Assembly: GCA_031292175.1 (NCBI GenBank)
Contig: JARLHQ010000024.1
Span: 1-64,000, forward strand
Length of the DNA stretch: 64,000 nt
Direction: 5' to 3'
From: Humidesulfovibrio sp.
Lineage (GTDB): Bacteria > Desulfobacterota > Desulfovibrionia > Desulfovibrionales > Desulfovibrionaceae
Position numbers and translations under genes: made by a program. Position 1 is the first letter of the stretch, and each line of letters opens with the position of its first letter. The notes under the pieces were generated by a model, which was not told the origin of the DNA, did no database searches, and saw nothing but the letters and a program-made list of their open reading frames with translations. Shown in pieces: positions 33,346 through 41,163 of the stretch.

Positions 33346-33882
33346 ATGGACATTCCCGGCTACACAAACATGGCTTCAACCCTGAACGACGCCAGCACCA
33401 CAAGCAGCCTCACCCTGAGTTCCGCGTCCAAAACGGCCAAGGGCGGCTTGAGCGTCTCCACGAGCAGTTCCAGTTCCTCCGGCTCCGGCGACACGGTGAG
33501 CATCTCCGCTGAGGCCAAATCCCTGGCTTCCAGCAGCAGCACCACGACCACGAGCAACGCCACGACCACCCTGACCACGAACGCGTCGTCCAGCAGCAGC
33601 TTGAGCAGCAGCAGCTCAAGCAGCAGCTCAAGCAGCAGCGAAGCCCAAACCACGGTGGAGAAGTTGCAGAAGCAGATCAAGCAGCTCCAGGAGCAGATCC
33701 AGAAGGCGCAGAACGACGCCACCCTGACCCCTGACGAAAAGCAGGCCAAGGTGCAGCAGTTGCAGTCCCAATTGATGATGGTGCAGTCCCAGCTCACCGA
33801 TGCCGAGGCCAAGAACTCCGGCTCCAGCGCCAGCGCCAACGGCGGCACCAGCGCCAAAGGCATGGCCAGCAGCCTGACGTAA
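33346..33882 (+). CDS. FlxA-like protein, serine/threonine-rich with coiled coil
   Basis: A 178-residue soluble protein. The first 125 residues are low-complexity Ser/Thr, including runs of consecutive serines at about 89-108. Residues about 113-165 form a glutamine/lysine-rich coiled coil (VEKLQKQIKQLQEQIQKAQ) with the DATLTPDEKQAKVQQLQ pattern of FlxA-family proteins. There is no signal peptide or membrane segment. ACAGGAGAAG precedes ATG 33346. With the sigma-28 promoter upstream, expression late in flagellar assembly is likely. The function of FlxA is not established; the serine runs may be phase-variable in length. Confidence 0.65.
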   Translation: MDIPGYTNMASTLNDASTTSSLTLSSASKTAKGGLSVSTSSSSSSGSGDTVSISAEAKSLASSSSTTTTSNATTTLTTNASSSSSLSSSSSSSSSSSSEAQTTVEKLQKQIKQLQEQIQKAQNDATLTPDEKQAKVQQLQSQLMMVQSQLTDAEAKNSGSSASANGGTSAKGMASSLT

Positions 33883-33894
33883 GCCAAGCCGCAC

Positions 33895-33934
33895 CAGAAC
33901 GCCAGAACGCCAGAACACCAGAACACCAGAACGC
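33895..33934. repeat. Five tandem 8-bp repeats (CAGAACGC/CAGAACAC)
   Basis: Units run 33895-33902, 33903-33910, 33911-33918, 33919-33926 and 33927-33934; units 3 and 4 read CAGAACAC and the others CAGAACGC. They lie between the FlxA-like stop and its terminator, outside any coding frame. Such arrays can vary in copy number by slippage. Confidence 0.85.
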
Positions 33935-33948
33935 CACACGCCACTGTC

Positions 33949-33992
33949 CCGCCCGCCGCCCCTGACCAGGGCCGCGGGCGGTTGTTGTTTTT
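33949..33992 (+). terminator. Intrinsic terminator of the FlxA-like gene
   Basis: An 8-bp stem CCGCCCGC/GCGGGCGG (33949-33956 with 33974-33981) plus an inner CCC/GGG is followed by TTGTTGTTTTT. Confidence 0.75.
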
Positions 33993-34051
33993 GCGAAAAG
34001 CCGAACATATCCAGGCTGTCCCACGTATCTCGGAAGTCTACCCGTCCGTCC

Positions 34052-34109
34052 GCGCCGTTCACTTTGCCTTTTGCGCCGTTCACCGAAGAACGCGGGCCAA
34101 AGGCTTGCA
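34052..34109 (+). promoter_or_regulatory. Direct repeats and sigma-54-like promoter upstream of acs
   Basis: GCGCCGTTCAC occurs twice with a 21-bp period (two helical turns), suggesting cooperative regulator binding. Just downstream, the 16-mer at 34094-34109 has GG and GC at -24/-12 spacing (consensus TGGCACRNNNNTTGCW, with TTGCA intact but the -24 half imperfect). It is 102 bp upstream of the acs ATG. A sigma-70 reading is not excluded. Confidence 0.35.
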
Positions 34110-34210
34110 ACCTTACGTAGGACAGAGGCACGGAAACACCACGACCGAAGTGCAGGGGAGTGCGTCCCCGAACCGGCGCGGCACATAAACGAAAGGCAGG
34201 AGTGAGGCAC

Positions 34211-36199
34211 ATGAGCGAAGACATCAAGATCGAAAGCTTGCAGCAGGCAGGACTCGTCTTTGATCCCCCCAAGGCCGTGACCACCGGGGCGTACGTCAAA
34301 AGCATGGCCGAGTATGAGGCCCTGTACAAGCACGCCGACGAGGATCCCGAAGGCTTCTGGGGTGATCGCGCACGCGAGCTCGTCACCTGGGACAAGCCCT
34401 TCACCAAGGTGCTGGAGGCCGACATGGCCACTCCGGTCATCAAGTGGTTCGGCGACGGCAAGCTGAATGTCTCCGCCAACTGCCTGGACCGTCATCTGAC
34501 CGACGGCCGCCGCAACAAGGCCGCGCTCATCTGGCAGGGCGAACCCGAGGACGACGTCAAGGTCTACACCTACCAGATGCTGCACTCGGAGGTCTGCCGT
34601 TGCGCCAACCTGCTCAAGAAGCTGGGCGTGAAGCGCAACGACCGCGTGTCGATCTACCTGCCCATGATCCCCGAGCTGGCCATCGCCATGCTGGCCTGCA
34701 CGCGCATCGGCGCCACCCACTCCATTGTCTTCGCCGGTTTTTCCGCCGTCAGCCTGCAGAACCGCATCGACGACTGCCAAGCCAAGGTGCTCCTGACCGC
34801 CGACGCCGTCTTGCGCGGCGGCCGCTCCATTCCGCTCAAGGGCAACGTGGACGAGGCCCTCAAGACCTGCCCCAGCGTGGAGCAGGTGGTCGTGGTCAAG
34901 CGCGCGGGCAATGAGATCCGCATGGTCGAAGGCCGCGACATCTGGTGGCATGAGGCCATGGAGGCCGAGGACATTTCCAACGACTGCCCGTACGAGAAGA
35001 TGGACGCCGAGGACCCGCTGTTCATCCTCTACACCTCCGGCTCCACGGGCAAGCCCAAGGGCGTGGTGCACAGCACCGGCGGCTACCTCACCTACGCCGC
35101 GCACACCACCCAGTGGGTCTTTGACGTGCACGACGACGACGTCTACATGTGCACGGCCGACGTGGGCTGGATCACCGGCCACAGCTACATCGTGTACGGT
35201 CCGCTGGCCCTTGGCGCCACGAGCGTCATGTTCGAGGGCGTGCCGAGCTTCCCCAAGCCGGACCGCTTCTGGAAGATCGTGAACAAGTTCAAGGTCAACA
35301 TCTTCTACACAGCGCCTACGGCCATCCGCGCGTTGATGCGCGAGGGCACCGACTGGCCGAGGAAGCACGACCTCTCCTCCCTGCGCATCCTGGGCAGCGT
35401 GGGCGAGCCCATCAACCCCGAGGCCTGGATGTGGTACTTCGAGCACGTGGGCGGCAAGCGCACGCCCATCGTGGACACGTGGTGGCAGACCGAGACGGGC
35501 GGCATCATGATCTCCGCCCTGCCCGGCGCCACGCCGCTCAAGCCCGGCAGCGCCACCCGCCCCCTGCCCGGCGTCGCCGCGGCCATCGTGCGCAACGATG
35601 GCTCGGACGCTGGACCGGACGAGGGCGGCCACCTGGTCATCAAGAAGCCCTGGCCCGGCATGCTACGCGGCGTGTTCGGCGACCCGGAGCGCTATCGCAA
35701 GACCTACTTCGACCGCTTTCCCGGCTTCTACGAGGCCGGAGATGGCGCACGGGTAGACAAGGACGGTTACTTTTGGATAATGGGTCGGCTGGATGATGTG
35801 ATCAATGTCAGCGGCCACCGCCTGGGCACGGCGGAGATCGAGTCCGCCCTGGTGGGCCACACCAGCGTGGCCGAGGCCGCGGTGGTGGGCATGCCGCACC
35901 ACATCAAGGGGCAGGGCATCTATGCCTACGTGACCCTGAAGAGCGGCATTGAGGAGACCGACGCGTTGCGCAAGGAGCTTGTGGGCCACGTGCGCAAGGA
36001 GATCGGCCCCATCGCCACCCCTGAGGTTATCCAGTTCACCGACGGGTTGCCGAAGACCCGTTCGGGCAAGATCATGCGCCGCATTCTGCGAAAGATCGCT
36101 GCGGGCGAGATCGAAGACTTCGGCGACACCTCCACGCTGGCGGATCCGACTGTGATCACCAGCCTGGTGGAAGGAAAGAAGGACCTCCTGGGCCAGTAG
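34211..36199 (+). CDS. acs: Acetyl-CoA synthetase, AMP-forming
   Basis: A 662-residue enzyme converting acetate, ATP and CoA to acetyl-CoA, AMP and PPi. The N-terminal ACAS domain, the P-loop-like [11 protein letters not shown] (about residue 277), [10 protein letters not shown] and the hinge region ([16 protein letters not shown]) are present. The C-terminal [11 protein letters not shown] carries the catalytic lysine that Pat-type enzymes acetylate. ATG 34211 follows AGGAGTGAGG. It is monocistronic: its own promoter region lies upstream and a strong terminator downstream. The Pat-like gene lies divergently on the minus strand. This is a full-length, typical Acs. Confidence 0.95.
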   Translation: MSEDIKIESLQQAGLVFDPPKAVTTGAYVKSMAEYEALYKHADEDPEGFWGDRARELVTWDKPFTKVLEADMATPVIKWFGDGKLNVSANCLDRHLTDGRRNKAALIWQGEPEDDVKVYTYQMLHSEVCRCANLLKKLGVKRNDRVSIYLPMIPELAIAMLACTRIGATHSIVFAGFSAVSLQNRIDDCQAKVLLTADAVLRGGRSIPLKGNVDEALKTCPSVEQVVVVKRAGNEIRMVEGRDIWWHEAMEAEDISNDCPYEKMDAEDPLFILYTSGSTGKPKGVVHSTGGYLTYAAHTTQWVFDVHDDDVYMCTADVGWITGHSYIVYGPLALGATSVMFEGVPSFPKPDRFWKIVNKFKVNIFYTAPTAIRALMREGTDWPRKHDLSSLRILGSVGEPINPEAWMWYFEHVGGKRTPIVDTWWQTETGGIMISALPGATPLKPGSATRPLPGVAAAIVRNDGSDAGPDEGGHLVIKKPWPGMLRGVFGDPERYRKTYFDRFPGFYEAGDGARVDKDGYFWIMGRLDDVINVSGHRLGTAEIESALVGHTSVAEAAVVGMPHHIKGQGIYAYVTLKSGIEETDALRKELVGHVRKEIGPIATPEVIQFTDGLPKTRSGKIMRRILRKIAAGEIEDFGDTSTLADPTVITSLVEGKKDLLGQ

Positions 36200-36225
36200 C
36201 GCCGGTCCAGGAATCATCCGGGGTT

Positions 36226-36262
36226 GCGGGGGCGGATTGGCCGCCCCCGCTTTTCTTTTTTT
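36226..36262 (+). terminator. Intrinsic terminator of acs
   Basis: A stem GCGGGGGCGG/CCGCCCCCGC (36226-36250) is followed by TTTTCTTTTTTT. Confidence 0.85.
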
Positions 36263-36346
36263 GGGGGGGCCGTTGGCCCCTTTTGGTTTCAGCCTGGCGC
36301 AAGGCTCCCGCCTCTCCCGTCCAGCCCCAGCGCCGGAGGCGGCTCG

Positions 36347-37222
36347 CTACCGGCTGACCCAGAGCACTGCGCCTGTGAGCTTGCGGAACAGCGCCATGCT
36401 GACGGACGTGGTGAAGATCCGGGCCAGCCGCCCGCTCTTTTTAAGGCCGGTGCGGCCCAGGGCCACGGCCGCGTAACGACCGCGCGCGGCCTCGCGCAGA
36501 ACGGCCTCGGCCACGTCGTCCGCGGCCTCCACGCGCGTGTGGATGAACTGGGCGGGAAGGCCGTTGTCCTCCAGCAGGCGGGTGGCGCTGTCGAAGGACG
36601 CTTCGGGTTGTTCCGGCGCGGCGGACGGCTTCATGACGCGGAACAGGGTGACGTGGTGTCTGGTCTCGCCGCGCAGGATGTAGCCCACGTGGTCGGCCAT
36701 GCGGTGGAAGGGCTCGGAATCGTCCACGCAGAGCAGCACGCCCTGGCGGTCGTACTCCACGTCGCGGCAGAGCCAGAGAGGAAAATTGAATCTGGAGTGC
36801 AGCATTTCCTCGCTGGCGCTCGAATCCAGGAAGTCCTCAAGCTTGAGCATGGCCCGTCGGCCGAAGACCACGGCGTCGTAGAGCCCGGTCTCGCCTTCCT
36901 TGATGATGTCCTCGATGCGCGAAAAATTGCGGGCCACGATCTTGTCGTCCACCTGGTCGGGATTGAAGCCGCCGCTGACGAACACGGCCCGTGCGGCCTC
37001 CATGGCCTTCTTTCCAGACTGAACGATCGCCTCTGTCGTGGCTTCCCGCTCGCGCAGGGTCTCGAAGCTTTTCTCCTCGCCCCAGACGGCGGGGGGCTGC
37101 GGCGCGGTGTTGAACAGGGTCAGGCGCATGTCGTCCTTGCGCTCGAAGAAGGAGCATACAAAACGCAGCCCGCGCAGGGCGCTACGATCATTGGAGATGG
37201 TGACCAACAGGTGCTTGTTCAT
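36347..37222 (-). CDS. Two-domain universal stress-like protein
   Basis: A 291-residue cytoplasmic protein with two UspA-like halves. The N-terminal half (KHLLVTISNDRSALRGLRFV) is divergent and lacks a recognisable nucleotide loop except YDAVVFGRRAMLKLEDFLDS. The C-terminal half (GVLLCVDDSEPFHRMADHVG) ends in VALGRTGLKKSGRLARIFTTSVS, close to G-x2-G-x9-G-S. It is the third Usp-family gene of the window. A gap of 71 bp separates it from the small gene upstream; cotranscription is possible. Confidence 0.75.
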   Translation of the reverse strand: MNKHLLVTISNDRSALRGLRFVCSFFERKDDMRLTLFNTAPQPPAVWGEEKSFETLREREATTEAIVQSGKKAMEAARAVFVSGGFNPDQVDDKIVARNFSRIEDIIKEGETGLYDAVVFGRRAMLKLEDFLDSSASEEMLHSRFNFPLWLCRDVEYDRQGVLLCVDDSEPFHRMADHVGYILRGETRHHVTLFRVMKPSAAPEQPEASFDSATRLLEDNGLPAQFIHTRVEAADDVAEAVLREAARGRYAAVALGRTGLKKSGRLARIFTTSVSMALFRKLTGAVLWVSR

Positions 37223-37293
37223 TGCCGCTCCGGGCTGCGAAACAAAGCCCCGGCGGACCGCAGGCTGCGCGGCCGCCGGGGCGGGGTGACTTT

Positions 37294-37536
37294 CTACAGG
37301 GACTCGACGAGGATGTTGTCCTCGTAGCCGGTGCTGATGCGAAAATCCTTGCCCCCGGCGGAGAGGGTGTAATCGCAGCCGGGAAAGAGCTGGGAGGCGG
37401 CGTTGAAATCGTCGTTGAGCATGATGTCCTTGGCCTCGCCGCTGGTCTCCCAGCGTACGGCGGTGCCATCGTCCAAACGCAGCAGATCGTCGGGATGCAG
37501 ATGCACGGGAAGGTCCTTCTGAGTGTAGTCCGCCAT
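37294..37536 (-). CDS. Small protein of unknown function
   Basis: An 80-residue acidic protein with an excellent GAAGGAGG ribosome site before ATG 37536, which makes it a real gene. It starts MADYTQKDLPVHLHPDDLLR and contains no cysteine pair, membrane segment or known motif that I recognise; one cysteine lies in FPGCDYTL. It is upstream of the Usp-like gene on the same strand and may share its transcript. Confidence 0.6.
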   Translation of the reverse strand: MADYTQKDLPVHLHPDDLLRLDDGTAVRWETSGEAKDIMLNDDFNAASQLFPGCDYTLSAGGKDFRISTGYEDNILVESL

Positions 37537-37669
37537 GGGAGGTCCTCCTTCAATTGAGGGTTCCCGGCAGCCACAACCCGCCGCCAGGATTATCTTTCAA
37601 TTCCTCAATAGCGCAAAAAAATCAGGGTGTGAACAGCTTCCGGCCAGGGTTGAGAAAAAAAGGGCAAGC

Positions 37670-38839
37670 TTATCTGCCCGCCGTGTCCTCGTCCAGGCCT
37701 TCGAGCACCAGACTGGAGCCCTTTTCGCCGCGCAGGGCCTTGGCGTGGTCGATCAGCTGGCCAAGGCGCGTGCGGTCGCTGGCCGAGAGCAGCGCGGTCT
37801 CCTCGGTGATGGTCCCGGCCTCAAAGAGGGCGAGGAAGTTTTGGTCGAAGGTGCGCATGCCGTAGGTGCCGCTTGTCTCCAATACGCCGTAAATGGTGCG
37901 CTCCGGGCTCTCACCCTGGAGGATGAGCTCCTTAACGCGCAGGGTGTTCTTCAGGACCTCGAAGGCCGCCACCCGGCCGCCGTCCGTCCGGGGCAACAGG
38001 CGTTGGGATACCACGAAGCGCAGGCACTCGGCCAGGCGCATGCGCACAAGCCGCTCCTCCTGCGGGCTGAAGAGCCCCAGGATGCGGTTGATGGTCGCGC
38101 CGGCATCGGTGGTGTGCAGGGTGGAGAGCACCAGATGCCCGGTGCCCGCCGCCTGGAGCGCTATCTCCATGGTCTCGGGGTCGCGTATCTCGCCCACCAG
38201 AATGACCTTGGGCCCCTGGCGGAAGGCCGCGCGCAGGCCGGAGGCGAAGGTGTCGAAGTCGATGCCCAGCTCGCGCTGGTTCACCGTGCCCTTCTTGTGC
38301 GCGTGGGTAAACTCCACCGGGTCTTCCAGGGTTACGATGTGCCCGGCGCGCGTCTCGTTGATGCGGTCGATGAGCGCGGCCAGCGAGTTGGACTTGCCCG
38401 AGCCCGTGCCGCCGGTGACGAGGATGAGCCCGTGCTGTTCCGTCGCCATCTCCCGGAAGGCCTCCGGCAGGTTCAGCTCTTCCAGGGTGGGAATGTGCCC
38501 GGGCAGACGGCGCAGCACCAGGGCCAGGGAGCCCCGCTGGCTGAAGATGTTCACGCGGAAGCGCCCCAGGCCCGGCAGGGCGTAGGAGAGGTCGCAGGAG
38601 CCCTTGGCGGCCAGGGCCTTCTGCAGGCGCGCGTTCTCGCCGATGAGCGTTAGGGCCATGGCCTTGGTGGCAAGCGCCGAGAGTCTTCCCAGGTCCGGCG
38701 TGGTGCCGGCGTCGGTGAGCTCGCCGTCCACCTCGGCCTGGATGGGCTTGCCTGTGGTGATGATGATGTCCGCGACCTTCGGGTGCCGGTCCAGCACCTG
38801 GGCGACCAGGGCGTCGAACTGCGCGCGGGTCATGTTCAC
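37670..38839 (-). CDS. pilU: PilU-type type IV pilus retraction ATPase
   Basis: A 389-residue PilT/PilU-family hexameric ATPase. Motifs: Walker A GGTGSGKSNSL, the Asp box (TLEDPVEF), Walker B (ILVGEIRDPETM) and the His box (STLHTTDA). The GTG start at 38839 overlaps the pilT stop (GTGA) and has GGAGG six bases upstream; an ATG at 38833 is the alternative. Position behind pilT and the longer C-terminus favour PilU over a second PilT. Confidence 0.85.
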   Translation of the reverse strand: MNMTRAQFDALVAQVLDRHPKVADIIITTGKPIQAEVDGELTDAGTTPDLGRLSALATKAMALTLIGENARLQKALAAKGSCDLSYALPGLGRFRVNIFSQRGSLALVLRRLPGHIPTLEELNLPEAFREMATEQHGLILVTGGTGSGKSNSLAALIDRINETRAGHIVTLEDPVEFTHAHKKGTVNQRELGIDFDTFASGLRAAFRQGPKVILVGEIRDPETMEIALQAAGTGHLVLSTLHTTDAGATINRILGLFSPQEERLVRMRLAECLRFVVSQRLLPRTDGGRVAAFEVLKNTLRVKELILQGESPERTIYGVLETSGTYGMRTFDQNFLALFEAGTITEETALLSASDRTRLGQLIDHAKALRGEKGSSLVLEGLDEDTAGR

Positions 38840-39912
38840 CGTTCGCCTCCGTCCGTCCGGTGGATGACCGCCTGGACCTTTTCCTTGTTTTGCGCCTGGA
38901 CGATGGCGTCTTCGGCGGCGATGACGCCGGTCTCCAGCAGACGGCTGATTTCGTCGTCCAGTGTCTGCATGCCGGACTCGCGGCCCGTCTGCAACACGCT
39001 CGGCAGTTGGTGGGTCTTGCCCTCGCGGATCAGGTTGCGCACGCTGGGAATGCCCATGAGAATTTCCAGGGCGGCCACGCGGCCGGGCTTGTCGATGCGT
39101 TTGAAAAGCGTCTGCGACACGACGGCCCGCAGGCTTTCGGCCAGGCTGGCGCGTATCTGCGCCTGGGCGTCCTCCGGGAACACCTCGATGATGCGGTCCA
39201 CGGTCTTGTGCGCGCTCTGCGTATGCAGGGTGCTGAAGACCAGGTGCCCGGTCTCCGCGGCCTCCAGGGCCAGCTGGATGGTCTCCAGGTCGCGCATCTC
39301 GCCCACCAGGATGATGTCCGGGTCCTCGCGCAGCGCGCCGCGCAGGGCGGCCTTGAAGCTCGACGTGTCGCGTCCGACCTCGCGCTGGTTCACCAGGCAG
39401 CCCTGGGGCTGGTGCACGAACTCGATGGGATCCTCAATGGTCAGGATGTGGTCGCGCCGGTTCTTGTTGGCATGGTCGATGATCGCGGCCAGCGTGGTGG
39501 ATTTGCCGCTGCCCGTGGGGCCGGTGATCAGCACGAGCCCCTTGTTCAACAGGGCGAGCTCACACAGGCGCGCGGGCAGGCCCAACTGCTCCACGCTCAG
39601 AATCTCCTGCGGGATCTCGCGGAACACGGCGGCGATGCCCCGGTGCTGCATAAAGAAATTGACGCGGTAGCGCGCAACGCCGGGCAGCTCGTGGGCGAAG
39701 TCCACATCTCCGGTCTCCTCGAACTGCTTGACCTTGGCCTCGGGCGTGATCTCGAAGAGCATGGTCTTGAGTTCCTCATGCGCCATGACCTTGTACTTGA
39801 TGCGCGTGAGCTGTCCGCGCAGGCGCATGAGCGGCTGCGAGCCGCTGGCCAGGTGCAGGTCGCTGCCGCCGTACTCGTGGAGCATGGTGAAAAAGGCGTT
39901 GATCTGGGCCAT
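38836..39912 (-). CDS. pilT: PilT type IV pilus retraction ATPase
   Basis: A 358-residue twitching-motility ATPase that powers pilus retraction at the inner-membrane base. It has the N-terminal SDLHLASGSQPLMR motif, Walker A GPTGSGKSTTL, Asp box TIEDPIEF, the QREVGRD arginines, Walker B DIILVGEMRDLET and the His box STLHTQSA. It is translationally coupled to pilU and lies downstream of two pilin genes; the 129-bp gap upstream shows a GC hairpin and no clear promoter. Confidence 0.9.
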   Translation of the reverse strand: MAQINAFFTMLHEYGGSDLHLASGSQPLMRLRGQLTRIKYKVMAHEELKTMLFEITPEAKVKQFEETGDVDFAHELPGVARYRVNFFMQHRGIAAVFREIPQEILSVEQLGLPARLCELALLNKGLVLITGPTGSGKSTTLAAIIDHANKNRRDHILTIEDPIEFVHQPQGCLVNQREVGRDTSSFKAALRGALREDPDIILVGEMRDLETIQLALEAAETGHLVFSTLHTQSAHKTVDRIIEVFPEDAQAQIRASLAESLRAVVSQTLFKRIDKPGRVAALEILMGIPSVRNLIREGKTHQLPSVLQTGRESGMQTLDDEISRLLETGVIAAEDAIVQAQNKEKVQAVIHRTDGGER

Positions 39913-40041
39913 GCGGGTGCCTCCGGGGCTGCTGCGGACGCTGGTGTTCGTGCGGGGGGAGCGGGGCGGACCTAAGGCCCCGCCCTGTACGGAACAATAC
40001 GCCGAGGCACCGCAAAATCAAAGGGGAAAATGGCGCTGGCG

Positions 40042-40485
40042 CTACGGCCAGGCCGCGCTGACGTTCGCCAGGGCGTTCGTGTCGCCCTTGGTGTAGGCCG
40101 TGACGGTCAGCGCGCCTGCGTTCAGGAGGTAGACGATGTCGTAGTCGCCTGTGTTGACGCGGCCCGAGCCGTCCAGGCCCAGGTAGGCGGAGCCGCTCAG
40201 GTTATCCAGCGTGGTGGGCTTGGTGTTGGTGTCGAGCAGATACTGCGCGTAGGCGTTCTTGAAGCGGGACAGGCCGTCGCTGGCCACGCTCCGGGCCACG
40301 CTCGCGCTGGTTTGATTTACGAACTCCAGGTAGCGCGGCACGATGATGGCCGCCAGGATGCCCAGGATGATGACCGTAGCCACCATTTCCATGAGCGTGA
40401 ATCCGCACGCGTAGCCGTTTCGCAAAGATCTGCGGTCGGGCATTGAAACGCGCGAGGGCTGGGGCCGGGCGGTTTGCTCTTCCAT
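40042..40485 (-). CDS. Type IV pilin-like protein, second copy
   Basis: A 147-residue prepilin. The cleavage site is G|FTLME followed by the hydrophobic helix VATVIILGILAAIIVPRY; E5 of the mature protein is present. The mature part is about 120 residues and is paralogous to the pilin at 40588 (shared AYAQYLLDTNTKPTTL, SAYLG and a closing AWP). The leader is about 28 residues if ATG 40485 is used (AAGG four bases upstream), or 14 if ATG 40443 is used; the choice is uncertain. It lies behind a terminator, so it is probably expressed less than the first pilin. Confidence 0.75.
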   Translation of the reverse strand: MEEQTARPQPSRVSMPDRRSLRNGYACGFTLMEMVATVIILGILAAIIVPRYLEFVNQTSASVARSVASDGLSRFKNAYAQYLLDTNTKPTTLDNLSGSAYLGLDGSGRVNTGDYDIVYLLNAGALTVTAYTKGDTNALANVSAAWP

Positions 40486-40534
40486 GCCGCCTTGCGTAGC
40501 ACGGGAAAAGGAACCTGGGCAAGCCGACTGGGAC

Positions 40535-40563
40535 AAAAAAAGAGGGGGACCAAGTCCCCCTCC
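40535..40563 (-). terminator. Intrinsic terminator between the two pilin genes
   Basis: On the minus strand GAGGGGGAC/GTCCCCCTC (40542-40550 with 40554-40562) is followed by seven T. It would end most pilin transcripts, allowing high pilin and low downstream expression. Confidence 0.8.
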
Positions 40564-40587
40564 CGTGTTGTTGCGCTTCGGAGCCGA

Positions 40588-41001
40588 CTACTGGGGCCAG
40601 GGCACAGCGGTTGTGGCTGCGGAGCCCGTGGAGAACTTCAAGGCAGAATTGGCCGAGTTCGACAGCGTCAAGGTGACGGTCGAAGAAGCAAGAGCATAAG
40701 CGATGTTATAATCGCCGATATTCACCGCGCTAAGGCTCGAACCAAGATAGGCGGTGCTCGTCAGCCCAGTCAGGTCGGCGGGTTTCGTGCTGGTGTTCAA
40801 GACGTACTGTGCATAGGACATGTTGAAGCGCGCCACGCCCTCATTCAGCGCGCCCTTGTAGGCGGCGTCCTGGGCCTTGGAGGTCATGTCGAAATACTTG
40901 GGCACGATGACCGCGGCGAGAATGCCGAGGATGATGACCACGGCCACGAGTTCGATGAGGGTGAAGCCACCCTGGCCTTTGTGAAGCTTTTTCAAAGTCA
41001 T
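40588..41001 (-). CDS. Major type IV (MSHA-like) pilin
   Basis: A 137-residue prepilin with leader MTLKKLHKGQGG, cleavage before FTLIELVAVVIILGILAA and the conserved E5. The mature protein has 125 residues, no cysteine pair, and a Ser/Thr-rich C-terminus. A near-perfect AAGGAGG precedes ATG 41001. It has its own sigma-54-type promoter (41093-41108) and a terminator directly behind, so it is the likely major subunit. It follows pilC of an MSHA-like assembly locus. A pseudopilin of a type II secretion system is the alternative, but pilT/pilU argue for a retractable pilus. Confidence 0.85.
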   Translation of the reverse strand: MTLKKLHKGQGGFTLIELVAVVIILGILAAVIVPKYFDMTSKAQDAAYKGALNEGVARFNMSYAQYVLNTSTKPADLTGLTSTAYLGSSLSAVNIGDYNIAYALASSTVTLTLSNSANSALKFSTGSAATTAVPWPQ

Positions 41002-41092
41002 AACGCCTCCTTGGTGTGCTCCCGGTTGGGGCCGGGAAAAAAGTTCCAGTTTCCCCTCCTGGGCAACACCCCAAGAGCAGCGAGAAACTGAT

Positions 41093-41108
41093 AGCAAATC
41101 CTGTTCCA
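41093..41108 (-). promoter_or_regulatory. Sigma-54 promoter of the major pilin
   Basis: Reading the minus strand, the 16-mer TGGAACAGGATTTGCT matches TGGCACRNNNNTTGCW at all fixed positions but one. The start point would lie about 80 bases upstream of ATG 41001. RpoN-dependent pilin transcription is common in type IV pili. Confidence 0.65.
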
Positions 41109-41163
41109 CTCCGTCTAGCTCGTTTGTAAAGAATCTACACAACACTTTGGAACAATATACTAT

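Larger units (their letters stand above)
33883..34210. other. Intergenic region between FlxA-like gene and acs
   Basis: 328 bp without a gene. In order it holds five tandem octamers (33895-33934), a terminator (33949-33992), two direct repeats GCGCCGTTCAC (34052-34062 and 34073-34083), a sigma-54-like site (34094-34109) and the acs leader. These are listed separately. Confidence 0.7.

Noticed and set aside
33895-33934. CRISPR array
   Set aside because: The repeats are 8-bp tandem units without spacers.
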